From: Dissophora ornata
Lineage: Eukaryota; Mortierellomycota; Mortierellomycetes; Mortierellales; Mortierellaceae
Length of the DNA: 55,756 bases
Direction: 5' to 3'
NCBI GenBank assembly: GCA_025201705.1
Contig: MU616688.1
Coordinates: 1-55,756 of the forward strand
Numbering within the stretch: the stretch's first letter is position 1; the number at the start of each line of letters is the position of its first letter. Made by a program: the position numbers and the translations under genes. Shown here one piece after another: positions 1-12,797 of the stretch. Below the pieces are notes generated by a model that saw only the letters and a list, made by a program, of their open reading frames with translations, did no database searches and had not been told where the DNA came from.

Positions 1-101
1 TGATCGCCGTTAGTCCAATCCGACTTCCAGGCTGGATCAGAAGAAGGCAACGTCGCGAACGGACCTCCATTACCCTTCCCCTCCTCTCTTCCCCTCCCGC
101 T

Positions 102-111
102 ATATATAATA
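102..111 (+). promoter_or_regulatory. TATA-like element before the giant repeat-protein gene
   Basis: A TATATATAAT stretch lies only 6-16 nt upstream of the ATG at 118. That is too close for a TATA box serving a transcript that starts before this ATG. Either the leader is extremely short or the element is incidental. The window edge hides the rest of the promoter. Confidence 0.25.
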
Positions 112-117
112 TCCGCC

Positions 118-1188
118 ATGTCCCCATCATCATCATCATCATCATCATCTCATAGCAAGTTCGCGAAGGCGGGATCCCTCCTGGCCATGGCTGGAGTTGC
201 CGGCCTGGCGTTTTTGGGATCCTCGCTAGCACCCTCTGTTGATGCCGCCGTCACATTTGGCGCTACTGTGGACACCCCGGGATCTATTATCCAAGGCTGT
301 CTATCAACAATGGTCCCCAAGCCTGTCAGCTTGATGGACAAGTACCTCGTCCCTGGTCTTCTCAACTTTACCTATGCCGGAATAGCGGTCACAAAGCCCA
401 CCCAGGTCGTCATTAGTGCCAACGCGTCGCTCATGAACCCCTTCGGCTCCGTGGCTCTGCCCCTGGGCGTCGTCGGCTTGAGCGTCTGGCTGGATGACAT
501 GTCCCTTGCCAACATCACGACCTCGGCCTTGACTCTCGCCGCTGGTACCGGTCCTCTCAACGTCAGCGCCACTGTGGATATTGCTGACGGAACCGCAACC
601 CCAGCTTTGCAGACCTCAATTACCAACTTGGTTACGGGATTTTTTGGCGGATCTACGCCAAACGGAACAGTATCAAAGCTCGTTATTGGCAACATCAGTC
701 TGGGAGGAAACTCTTTGGGAATGGCCCCCATCACCATCCCTACTCAGATCACACCATCTGGCCCCACAAATGTCACTGCTACCTCAACTCAGCCCGCAGT
801 CTTTGGAATTAGCGGCTTGCTTAACTCTGCTATCAACTTCACTGCGCCAACTCTCAACAAGGTTATTCTCAAGGCTGTTACTGGCGCGCAGCTGACTGCG
901 GGTGTCGGTTTCTCGTGGAACAACCCTTTGAACATTGCATTGGATATCCCTTACGCATCGATTGATATCGGCTTGAACGGTACCCACTTCGTTACTATCG
1001 GCATCGATAGCCTCCACCTCGCACCCGGTAACATGACTGCTGAGACACTCGTCGACCTCACGTTCAACAACGACGTTGAGGCCTCTGTGCAGTTGGGCGC
1101 CCTTGTGAACGACTTCCTTGCTGGTAGGCTGCTCGTTGCTTGTTCTCAGAGTTCTGGTTATAATTACGCTTGTATATTCTGATACTAA

Positions 1189-1239
<51 letters not shown>

Positions 1240-4200
1240 GTGAATTTGACGCATGAAACAGGAACTCTGAACCAGGTTGTTAATGTTGGCAACGTCACCT
1301 TTGGAACCAAAGATAACACGACTGCAACAGGTCTGCTCCTCAACAACCTGCTCGGTGGTCTCGCCTTCAACCTGCCATTGATGAATGTCAGCACTGTCGC
1401 CATTGAGCAGCTAATCCTGGGATACATCACGCCTAACCTCCCCATCGATATCAGCAAGCTTGGCTCTGGATCCGGTACTTCATTGATGAGTTATATTCAA
1501 AGCTTGGCAGTCTCGACCGCCGCTGGTCACACCCTGTTGATCGAACCCAAGATTAGACTGCCTCTGCCCTTTGAGCTCGACTTGAACATCCCATACTTTG
1601 CCTTGGACATTAACCTCGACAACAACTTGCTCGGGCAACTCTTCATCGCAAACCTCGTTGGATCTGGATCGGGAGAAGTAGATATCTCGGTCGGCATTGG
1701 CATGGTCTTCAGTGAGCCTGCCCCCGAGATTCCGCCTATTGTTGCTAAGCTTGTGAATGGATTGACGACTGGCTCTAGCTTGGATATCTTGGCTGGAGTG
1801 TCCAATATTGCGCTCGGTGTTTCTCCTTCGGATGCTATCAATACTCTGAACGACCTGAACTTTGGAATTCCAATCTCGGATGTGATCACGGGCTCGGTCA
1901 ACACTGGCAACCTGATCGGCAGCGTCATGTCGGAGACTAACATCACTATCGCCTCTAACTCCATCGGTATCAAGGTCGGTTCTCTGGTCCAGCTCACTAT
2001 CCACGAAGCGTCCATCGCCGTCTTGCCCAACAACATGGTCACTGCTGGCATCAACCTCGACATGTTCTTGGGTCTCCCTGTTGTTGCCAACATTGGTTAC
2101 TTGGGTCTTCAGGTTTCCTTGGATGGCGCCAACCTTGCCGGTATTGGCTTGACGAGCGGTCTTGTCTATAATGGTGGTACGGTCCAGATGAATGCCGGCG
2201 TCGCCATTTCGGTCGGCACTGGTCCTGCTATCAGTGGCAAGGTTGCTGCTTTGGTCAATACCATTGTTGCTCATCAAACTGTCACCAGCTCGATCGGTAT
2301 TGATGGTATTGTCATTGGTCAGAGCTCCGATGACCTGATCAATGCTCTGTCTCAGGTCTCTGTCTCCATTCCCTTGGGAGGTCTTCTTGGCAGCAGTGGT
2401 AAGTGCATTCAACCTATTTGTTCAGAGGCTTTTAGTGATTCATATATTATTCTACTTGCTAACTATACAGCGTGATGCTTCCTATAGCTTCTTCGCTGCC
2501 CACCGGTTTCTTGAATAACCTCTTGGCCCAGCTTGGCCTGGGTGTCAGCGATTTCTCGCTGGCTACTATCCCCAATGCTGGTCTCCAGATTGGCGCTAAG
2601 GCTACATTCTCGAACCCTATTCCCATCTCGATCTCGGTTCCTTTTATTGGCGTTAGCGGAGGTCTCGACAACATCGATATCGTAAACGTCGGCCTCGACA
2701 ACTTGGCCATGACTCCTGGTGCCAATGCACTCCAAGCCCAAGTCGATCTCAACTTCAACAATGCCGCGAACGCACAGAGCAAGGTTGCTACTTTTGCTGG
2801 AGAGCTCATCGGAGGTCAGCTCGGAAACACTACAGAGGCCTTGACTGTCCACGACTTGCGCATTGGTGCCTCGCCCTCGGATTACTTTGACCTTTTGTCC
2901 CAGATTGATATCTCGATTCCCTCCAAGGATATCCTCAACAAGGCTAATGTCGACCTGTTGATGGGCAAATTGGGCTTGAACAGCACCCAGTTGACCGATA
3001 CCCTCTTGAGCAACCTGCACATCGGTGCTATTTCTGCCAACCTGAACAATGCCCCTGTCATGGAGATCGGAACCTCGCTCTCGATCAGCAACATGTCTTT
3101 GAACGCCGCTGTCAACATTGGATACTTTGGCATCGACCTTGCCCTCGACACCTATGCTCTTGCTCATGTCGATGTTCCCTCGATCACGATCACGACTGCC
3201 AACAACCAGTTGACGCTCGCTATCAAGGCCGCCATCACTGTGCAGGACACACCTCAGATCCAGACAGATATTGCAAACTTGGTCAACTTCTTCATGTCCA
3301 ACACGACCACCACATCCCCAGTTAACAACCTGGTCATCTCCAAGCCTCTTCTGGGAGTCTCGACCTCGGATGACATCCAAACCTTTGCCCTGCTCCAATA
3401 CCCTATCAGCTTGCCCGCTTTGCTGTTGAAGGCCAGGACCTACGCTGCCCAATTGCTTGTTGGCCTCGGTGGATTGAGCACGAACAATTTGGCCATCTCT
3501 GGACTCGTTGTGGACTTGAACAGCCCCTCGATCATCAATATCCAGGGCGGTGTGGAGGTCAAGAACTTGACCCTGCCTGCTGATATTAGCATCAGCTACG
3601 TTGGTGTCTCTGTTGGATTGGACACTACCCCATTGGCCAATATCACTATCCCCAGTTTTAACTTGACCTCTGCCAACAACTCGCTCTCGGTCAACTTCCA
3701 GGCATTGGTCGATGTTAATCAGGGACAGGATGTCAGTACTCAGATTGCTCATTTGGTCGGTGCTCTCCTCTACCCCGGACAGGTCACTCCTCCCACTAAC
3801 GTCGTCATCTACGACCCTGTCTTTGGCGGTGACAAGAACCACCTCTTCCACATCTTGTCTCAGATCAAGGTGAACATCGCCCTTGCGCCTTACCTGCAGA
3901 AGATCGGTGCTTTGCTGAGCGGAACTGCCACTGGCGGCAGCAACCTCCTGGCTGGTCTCGACATCGGCTCCTTGGTTGTCGACCTCAACTCGCCCCAGAC
4001 TATCGGCATTGACGCTGCTATCTCTCTCAAGAACGTCACGATCCCCGCCGAAATCAAGCTCAACTATGTTGGCCTCAACGTCGCAATCAACACCATCGGC
4101 TTGGCCCAGATCGCTGTTCCCTCGTTCTCGCTCGCGCCTGCTAATGGCGCCCTTGCCATCACTGCCCACGTTGATATTGCGCTCTTGACCAGCGACCAGT

Positions 4201-7200
4201 TGACCACTGCAATCACCGGCCTCATCAGCGGTGTCATGAACAACCAGACTACACCCGCGACCAACTTGGTTGTCTCTGGAGTGGTCTTTGGTGGCTCAGC
4301 CAGCAATGTCTTCACCATTTTGCAGAGCATCGCTATCCCTATCAACGTTGCTCCTTATATCAACGCGATCCCTGCTCTTCTTGCCAGCCAGGGCTCACTC
4401 CTGAGCCGCGTTGCCATCGGTGCTCTTGTCGTTGACTTGAATTCACCTCAGACCATTGGAATCGACACCTCAATCTCGATCAAGAACGTCACTCTCCCTG
4501 CTCAGATCAAGCTGAACTACGTTGGCGCCAACATCGCCATTGGCGAAGTCCCATTTGTCCAACTCGGTATTCCTCAGTTCAACATGACTCCCAGCAATGG
4601 TAACTTGGACATTTCCCTCCATCTCAACCTCGCCATCCAGGAAAGCCAGGCTTTGACTCAGACCATCAATGGCCTTGTCCAGACTGTCCTTGCCGCCAAA
4701 CCCCTCCCCACAACGAGCTTGGTGATCTCTGGCGCCGCTTTTGGAGGTTCGCCTACCAACATCTTCACTTTCCTCCAGGGAGTTAAGATTCCATTGGATG
4801 TCACTGCGTACTTGAACAAGGCCCTGGGAACGGTCAGCACACCCGGTACTGCTTCGCTCTTGAGCAGTATTGGCATCTCGAATTTGGTCGTCGACTTGAA
4901 TGCTCCTCAGGTTATTGGAATTGATGCTGCAGTCCTCGTTAAGAACGTCACTCTTCCTGCTGAGATCAAGCTCAACTACGTCGGTGCCAACATTGCCATC
5001 AACTCGGTCCCCTTGGCCCAGGTCGCCATCCCCAAATTCTCGCTGGCTCCTCAGGGTGCTGACTTGGCTCTGCAGGTTCACGTAGATCTTACGCTCTTGG
5101 AGAGCCCCAATCTTTCCAGTGCCATTTCCGGTATGATTGGAGCTGCCCTCAATAACCAGACCTTGCCCGAGACGGACTTGGTTATCTCTGGCGCCGTGTT
5201 TGGTGCCTCTGCAACCAACTTCTTCACCGTCTTGCAGGGGGTTGTCATCCCTGTCAACATCTCGCCTTACATTGCCAAGATCAGTGGCATGCTCGGCGGT
5301 GCTGGGTCATTGCTCAATGGACTTGGTCTCTCTGGTTTGGCCATCAACTTGAACCAAGCTCCCACAATTGGTATCGACGCCAATATCGCCATCCGCAACA
5401 TCTCCCTACCTGCTCAGCTGAACGTTGGCTACGTTGGATTGAACATTGGTGTCAACAACGTTCCTTTGGTTGACATTGCTATTCCCAAGATCCAGCTCGG
5501 CTCCAGCGGCGGTGATCTTACCATCGGAACCCATGTTGATGTTACCTTGCAGGAGACTGACGCCTCCGAGACGCTGGTTGCTGGTCTTGTCAGTGCAGTC
5601 GTTGCCGGTCAGGCTCCCCAGGGCACCCTTGTCATCTCGGGCATCGCTTTCGGACCAAGCAAGAGTAACGTTTACACCATCTTGCAGGGCGTCCAGATCC
5701 CCATCCCTCTCTCCAAGATTCTGTCGCTTGTTCCTTCGACAGGTAGCACCAACGCTACCTCGATCTTGAGCAAATTATCACTCGAGAGCGCCGACATCAA
5801 CATGAAAAGTCCACCCAGCATCGGTGCCGATATCGCGATCGCGCTGCTCGGCTACCAGTTCGATGCTCAGCTCCTGCTCAAATATGTTAGCATTAGCGCC
5901 TTCTTGGATCAAACTCCCTTGGCCACTATCACCGTCCCTAACATCGCCCTCAGCTCCGGTAACAACCAAGTCGGCCTTACAGTGAACTCGCTCATCAACT
6001 TGGCTAGCGGTAGTGATATTCAGACCAAGGTCGCTGCCATTGCTGCCCAGGTTATGGGCAGCGGCGGAGCCCAGAGCGTCAATCTAGTCGTCTCCAATAT
6101 CGCCTTTGGAGGAAGCGCTAGTAGTGTCTTCCACATCTTGGATAAGGTCCAGGTCTCGGTTCCTCTTGCGCCTTATATCCAGACGTTGACTAGCGTTGTC
6201 GGTAGTATCGCTGGCGGTAGCAGCACTACTAATACTACATCTGCCTTCAGCGTCAGTAAGTTGGACATTAGCGCTCCTGGTGCGAACGATCTCTCCATCG
6301 ACGTCGGCGCCTCGATCGGAGGAATTGGCTCCAAGATCTCGATCGAGATGCCTTACATCGGTCTCCAGGTATCTGCTAGTGGCAACGGCCTTGTCTACCC
6401 CACCATCAACAACTTCCAGCTCTCGAACGGCAACATTGCACTCACGGTCGACCTGCCCTTCCAGGCCGCTGCCAGCCAGATCATCGCCTCGCTCTCGACT
6501 CCAGTTTCGCAGCTCATGTTCTCGACGGTCGGCATTGTCCCTGGCTCGATTGTTGTCAGCAACATCATGTTTGGCGCCTCACCTAGCCAAGCCTTCGACA
6601 TTGCTGCCAAGATCGGTCTCGAGGTCCAGTTGAACTCCGTCTTCCAATTGGCTCAGATCTACATTAATGCCCACAACCCACTACACGTGAATGATTTGAA
6701 CACGGTTCTGACCACGACGGGTATCCAGGGCACCATTTCCGTGCCCGGTATCGCCCTGACGGTGCCACTCAAGATGAACTTCCCGATCTCGCTTTCGGGT
6801 TACTACCAAGGCAAAGCTTTCCTCGCCATCCAGGCCACGTCCTTGTCTCTGGGTCAATCGCCTTGGGCTCTCGGTACCAACATCCAAATCGTCCAGCCCG
6901 AGTTTGCCCAGGCTATGAATGGCATTCTCCCCAACCTTCTTGAATGGAAGAATGTCCTTCAGGACGTCACTCTCGGCGGTGTGACCCTGGGCGCCTTCAC
7001 AGCTCTCAGCGGATTGACAATCACTCCTCCCACGGTCACGCTCTGGTCGCCTATCACTGTCCCTCTGGATCAGCTCAAGGTTCATCTCGTCCCTCTGGGC
7101 TTGGACTTGGGAGTCTCGTTCGTCAACCACGGTCCTATGCAGGTCGACGTCGGCACGCTCGATATCATGATCGTGGATGGAACCGTGAACGTGATCGAGG

Positions 7201-7487
7201 TCCAGAACTTGGGTGGCTCTATCCACCTAAACAACGGCAACCAGAATGGCGGCAACAACCTCCTCGCCTTGAACGCATCCCTCAAGTTCAACTTCTTGCA
7301 GTTAGTACAGATCATTGCCTCATTGTTAAACCCGGTCAACTTCCGCTTCGTCTTCTCAATGAAGACCTCGAGTGGCCAGCCCATGCCCTGGTTGCAGGAT
7401 GCCTTGAACAGTGTGCCCGCCGCCCTCTTGAACAACTTGTTACCAATCCTCGCAAATGCCTTGCAGCATGTCAACTTTGCGCTATAG
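118..7487 (+). CDS. Giant secretory-pathway protein of tandem LEA14/DUF3712-like modules
   Basis: Three exons (118-1123, 1262-2398, 2488-7487) join in frame to give 2380 residues; both introns sit in phase 1 glycine/alanine codons. The N-terminus has a serine run, then a hydrophobic segment at about residues 17-43 ending in an Ala-rich stretch, which reads as a signal peptide or membrane anchor. The rest is almost pure beta-type sequence with many N-x-S/T sequons, so a lumenal or extracellular location is likely. A module of about 153 residues recurs: the motif VVDLNSP followed by KNVTLPAEIKLNYVG appears at 3507, 3975, 4428, 4887 and, diverged, 5340. Flanking parts carry weaker copies (GxSxSxxFxIL motifs). 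The fold resembles fungal DUF3712/LEA14-like domains (Tag1-type vacuolar proteins); that family call is from memory of the pattern. No catalytic motif or C-terminal membrane segment is visible. The true start could lie further upstream. Confidence 0.75.
1192..1236 (+). repeat. T45 homopolymer inside intron 1 of the giant gene
   Basis: Forty-five consecutive T lie between a perfect TACTAAC branch-point sequence (1183-1189) and the 3' splice site at 1261. The run forms an exaggerated polypyrimidine tract and is likely length-variable. Confidence 0.9.
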
Positions 7488-7740
7488 GGTGGAGAAATAG
7501 ACGAATTGTAGTTAAAGCAAAGGGAGTTCGCCCATTGTTATGTTTATGTAGCACCAAATATATTTAATCATGTCCTATTTCGTCTTTCATTTGATGAATA
7601 TCAATGTTATCTGGCGTAGCGGTGTCTAGATCAAAGTGAACATGTGCAAAAAGTAGGGAATGGACTACGAGATTGAGAACGCAACGATCTATGAAGCACA
7701 ACGCGTTACGACAATTGCAAATCTAGCAGGCACGGATGCC

Positions 7741-10461
7741 TTAAATTGTGAGGTTCTCGTGGTAGTTCCAGATGAGCACACGATTGCTCCAGTCTCCAGC
7801 GACAATCATGGTAAGGTCCTGTGACACTGTAACGTCGCGAAGTAGCTCAGCGGAGGCAGGGTGTGAGAGAGCCTATGTAGAAGCACAAGCAACAATAAGC
7901 ATGTTAAGTAAGAGTTGGCAGGACATGATGGCTGCGAGCTGGGCCGGGTGGACTTACGGCGGAGGGTTTTGCTGCAACGATGTTACCATCCCGAGCTCGC
8001 TTTGGCTTGCGACCCAGGTCAAATAGGACGATCTTCCCATCCGTCGACCCAGCGACCAGTACATTTTGTCTCCGCTCTTCCCAGCCTCTTCTTTGCAAAG
8101 GTGCCTCTGCGCCGCCTTTCTTTTTAGATGTCACGATCATGTTCTCCGCTAGCGTAAACTTCGTCCAACTCTCTGAAATGGACCACTCTAGGATCGTCTT
8201 GAGCTCTGCGTCGGTCTCGGTGCTCTTGGACGCATCCCAGACAAGGATTTCGCCTTGGCAGTTCTCCCGAGAAGCGAACACAAATTCACCGTCGCCCATA
8301 TCATCATTGTTATCCCCGTCCTCATTCTCGTCATTATCTTGATTTTGTCCGCGTACAGCAGAGCCTCCCCTGCCACGTCCTCGACCTCTTCCACGTCCTC
8401 GTGCGCGTCCACTCCCATGCGATCTCCCGCGAGTTTTCCCCTGTGATTTTGTGCTGGTCTCTTTACTGACATTGCCATTGCCATTCATGCTGCTGTTCCG
8501 TATCCCACTCTTTATAGCCGCATATGATTTTTCAGAAAAGTATGGGATGTAAACAATCTCATCCACCGAAGACTCGTGCCACTCCTGTGATGGCGGGTAT
8601 ATCCTCTCGGGCTTAACCGAGTGTGTCTGTCTTTTTCCTTCCATGGCTTGCTGGCTCCTTTCGATTTCCTTTGACAGTTCAAAAAGGTTGTACTGTGCCA
8701 TGAGGCCTTTTTCTGTGCCGACGATCAAGTATTTTTCTGATACGCCGATTGCGGTAACAGATGAGTCGTCCAGACCCACAAACTTGGCGAGGCAGCTGCA
8801 ATGGAGACAAAGATAATTAGGATGTTATTCCGGTGCTCAACAGCAACTCTTTGTTCTGGATCAAATCTTTGGCGAAGTCTTACCATGCTTCTTTTTCGTA
8901 GTTCGTGAGGGATCCAATGTCCCAGAGTCGAGCAGTACCATCGGTCGAGGCGCCTGGTAAAAGAAGATATTACAATCAGAATTCGTCGTACGGGCAGTGG
9001 ACATCCGATTGTTGAAAAGAAATGTCTTACTGAAGAGCCAGCGCGGATTAGTAAGAGAGAATTTTAGCTGAAGGATGGTTTCGGTGTGTCCATGCAGATA
9101 CTTATAGCAGGTATTCTGAAGTGGGTTGATAAGCTTGATACTGCCCAGGCGACCTATCGAAACACAAGTTTCGAAATCTGTCAGCTTTCAAAATTCGCAA
9201 ATTTCCACCAAAAGATATTGGTTTTCTTGATATGCGCCCAGCTGTACCTGCTACTGCCAAAATATTCGATTGTTCGCGTCTGTCTTCTTCTGCATCCTTA
9301 TCGCCCTCCTCCTCGCTGTCGTCGTAGCTATGGTCCAAGGTCGTCCAGGCCAGACACATAAAGTCTTCTTCTTCCACATGGCTGTACTTGGTCATCACTT
9401 TTCCAAGACGACAGTCAATAAAGCAAACGGTATTGCCTCCGCATGTGGCTACAATACTACTGCTCTTCTTCTGTCGCTGGGCATCCTCCTTCGCGATCTG
9501 TCGGTTACGTTTTTGTATCCGCCGCTCCTCTTCATCTTCGTCATCGTCTCCTTCGGGTTCACAGGTCTCCTCCATATCTTCCTGCTCTTCATCATCGTCG
9601 GCATTGCCATTGATCCGCGGATTCTGGTTAGACCGACCAACGGGCAACGTAGGTTGAAATGCTGCAGCCCATGTGTCTGCGTCTATGTCATCCTGTCCAT
9701 CGTGAGTGCTCCTGGAATGGGCCCTGAGGATGTGCTCCAAAACATATCCATGCGATTGATCCACTTCCATATCCATTGAGGTATTGATACGAGTGTTTGC
9801 AGCATCTATACCATTTAGTTGTATCGTCATGATAAGCAAACGAGTTTCAATGAACCTTGACGGAGGAAATCCTCCCCCCCCCATGGCGCGATTTCTTACC
9901 AAGCAGATCTGGATACACCCATGAGGTCTTCTTCGAATTTGAACCCTGACCTTGGATATAGCCTTGTTGACTGTTGTCGCCGGTCTCTGAATCATCCGCA
10001 TGATCGTTCGCCGCCAAGCGTCCTTCCTCGTCAACATCATCGCCACACTGATCACTACCCTCCAGATCAGGTGTGGGGGCATGGGTAGATTTCTTGGCGA
10101 CATGCTTCACTGGATAACGGATAGTGGCAATGGTTTGATTGCGTTTCGGCAATTCTTTTTTGGCTGTTGGAGCATCTCTATCTTTAATTCTAGAGGTTCT
10201 TGTGGAGGATGCGACTCTTGACAAAGCAGCGGTTTTTTTCGAGTCTAAAGACCCATCGCGATTGGTGGAGCGCGTTACTCTTCTCGGAGCGGATGACGAT
10301 GCGACACGGGTACTGGTGACTCTTTTCTTTCTGGGGTCCTCAGAAATGCCTTCGTCAGAGGATGATCTCGTGACGATGGTGGAGCTCTCCTTTGGCATGA
10401 GCGAAGATTCGGATCCGAGAAGTAAATGGACAGAGGGTTTGATGTGATCGCATGTCTCCAC
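7741..10461 (-). CDS. WD40-repeat protein resembling LRWD1/ORCA
   Basis: Six exons (10461-9900, 9805-9248, 9153-9031, 8953-8884, 8795-7958, 7872-7741) join to 760 residues. The first ~190 residues are basic and low-complexity (KKR, RRVTRSTNR); an acidic stretch and a charged helix rich in E/R/Q/K follow. The WD40 part begins near CGGNTVCFID and continues through GRLGSIKLINP, the blade with HGHTETILQLKFS and STDGTARLWDIG, to a final blade with MIVAGDWSNRVLIWNY. The CGGNTVCFIDCRLGKV and EEEDFMCLAWT segments recall human LRWD1, which links the origin recognition complex to heterochromatin. No leucine-rich repeats are seen at the N-terminus, unlike the animal protein. An Arg-Gly run followed by an acidic patch interrupts the C-terminal blades (about 8340-8420). 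The ORC link is inference. Its 3' end converges on the giant gene. Confidence 0.7.
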
Positions 10462-10586
10462 GACCCCAGTGCATTTGAGGTGACCGGGGAAACCAAATGC
10501 GTCAATTTGGTGGCGCTCGGTTGGCTTTTCTCATCGCGCAAAGCACATGGGATTAATAATAATTCTGTTTATTGTAAATGAACTCG

Positions 10587-12056
10587 CTATTCAAGACGCT
10601 GGCCTGACAGGTAACGCTTCAGGGATTCTTCCTCTGCACGCTCTCTGTGTTCCTCCAGATCGGCATGGTATGCGTCAACATCCTCGTCATCAGACTCCAG
10701 GTCCTCTCGCCTGTATCTTTGTCTCCGCTTAAACTCATTGTAGTCGTCATTATCGTCATCATCCTCCTCTTCCTCCTCCTCCTCAGCGTCACCTCGAAGA
10801 GGGGTCTTTCCCTTCGCGACGCTGCTCTTCCCAAACTTGACTTCCTTGCCTTTCTCCTCCATTGCCATATCTTTCATCAATCGCGCCATCTGTTCCTCCT
10901 TCTCAGCCTCTTTCTTCTTCTGTCTCTCTGCCAGGACCCTTTCCAACTCGGGCTTATATTCAGCATCGTATTCCACAACAGCCTCATCCACTGCTTTCAA
11001 GAAATCATCCATACCAGCTCCTGTCACAGCACTGACACCAACAACCTTCAAGTGCGCGTAAAACTCGTCCAGGACCAATGACATCGAATTCATCAGACTG
11101 CTCATGTATGTTTTGTCCTTCTGTAAAGCCTCCTGGAATGCCTCAAAATCCGTCATCCACTCGACTGCAAAATCATGGGACTTCACATCCGTCTTGTTGA
11201 AGACCAGGATAAAGGGAACTTTCGTCTTGTAGAGGATACTGCAGGCGTACAACATGTTGCTCATAAACGTTGCAGGCGAGGCAGTGCGAGGAGTGTCGAT
11301 AATGTAGGCAACCATAGTCGGGTAGGTGGCAGCCAAGGTGTCTGTGATGATGGATCCTGAAGCTGACCATGTGAAAATCTCAATCTGACCAGGCGTGTCG
11401 ACCAAGATATAGCTATAGGAGACGTTTTTGTGTAGAACAAATCGGATCGTCAACATTTCACTAATCATGAAGAAAAACGCTACAGCAGACATTGAGGCAT
11501 GAAGGCACAGTTCCTCGCTTGCTTACTCTAATGAAGGCGCCCTCTTATCAACAAAGCCAAGAACCTGGTCAAATTTTGTCGTGAACAGGTTGAGTGCTGT
11601 GAGAATGCCTCCGTTGGGTCCAAGATTATACCTAGGGTTCAATTGAATCAAGGCATCAGAACAGACATCCAAGAAGCTTGCTCACAATGAGCTGCAATCG
11701 ATTCCAATGGTCGACTGCAATATTTCCTTATAACATACTGCTTCATAACCTCCTTGTAATTCACTGTGTCACGAATATCGATGTTGGCTGAGAAAGGAAG
11801 TGCACCGACGGCTGGATCGAGGTTAAGGATATATGGAGGCTGCTTCTTGGCGTGCAAGTGGGCGTTCAAGCGCTATTATTCGAGTCCAAAGAACAATTCT
11901 GGTGAGTACTCCATGTGGTAAGTAGATTGCAGCAACCTGTGTAACAGGCTTTGGGTAAAGTACCTGCATGAATGTCGTCTTGCCAGAGCCTGCCATTCCG
12001 ATACACAGAATGACAGGAGGACGTTTTTCTCCAGCTGGTGCAGTGTTGGTGGACAT
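10587..12056 (-). CDS. NPA3: GPN-loop GTPase 1 (RNA polymerase II assembly/import factor)
   Basis: Four exons (12056-11964, 11872-11739, 11631-11527, 11412-10587) give 385 residues, normal for the family. All G motifs are intact: P-loop GMAGSGKTT (20-28), the diagnostic GPN loop (80-82), DTPGQ (116-120), NKTD (183-186) and SAVTGAG. The C-terminus is a charged, acidic tail with many E/D and K/R residues, as in Npa3/XAB1. Members of this family assemble with their GPN paralogues and help RNA polymerase II form and enter the nucleus. The ATG at 12056 places the P-loop at the usual distance; an open frame continues upstream to 12287 but lacks family resemblance, so I took the internal ATG. Donors are GTACTT, GTATGT and GTAAGC. 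It lies head-to-tail behind the WD40 gene. Confidence 0.93.
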
Positions 12057-12797
12057 GGTTGGTGTATTAGCTGCGAGTTGTACTGAAGTAAAGAATCTTC
12101 GTCGCTGCTGTCGTTGTTTTAAGAGGAAATTGCTTTCCCATGGAGTCGAATCGCGCAGCCAATATTGGCTATCGTGGCTTTTTGTTTTGACGAGTGACTG
12201 CCGAAGAAATGATATGCGCTCAGACCACCACCACACGTGGCCAAAGACAATGTGGTAACAAAGACACAGCCGCCAGAAAAAGACCATAAACTGGTATCAA
12301 TTTTCGCGTCTGTCTTGGAGGCAGAAAAAATTCATTTCTTCCGATACACATGCGCCATCGTGGGAAAGCGCTGCGCCAAGTTGCCCAGTTGGAATCATTG
12401 CTACAATGGCGCTACTGAATTCTATAACTTCCGTCTCTTCTTCGCTGCGATCCTCTTCTCTTTCATTGCTTCTTTTTGTTCTTTCCACTCTATATTTCAT
12501 TGCCTCTTATTGGCACACGCCAATGCCACTGGACGAATTCTTGGCCGGGACCGCTCCATTATCGGCGCGCAGGTAGATCGTACTAATCGCATAACCACAT
12601 GTAGAAAGCCAATTACGGGCATAGTATTTGCCGGCACCAACCGCTGTCCTTCAGTCCGGCTAGATGACAGATATGATCTGAATCGGAGGTTGTAAAGGAA
12701 ACATATAGCCCATGCAATGACTACTGTACCCAAGGCACGCGTGAACCGCCGAGGACTAGAACTAGAAAGACCTGCCCTAGAATGACTCCAGTTTACC

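Noticed and set aside
2463..4169. 568-codon minus-strand open frame inside the giant gene
   Set aside because: It is the codon mirror of the repeated plus-strand modules; its Asp/Val/Gln-rich composition follows from the complementary codons.
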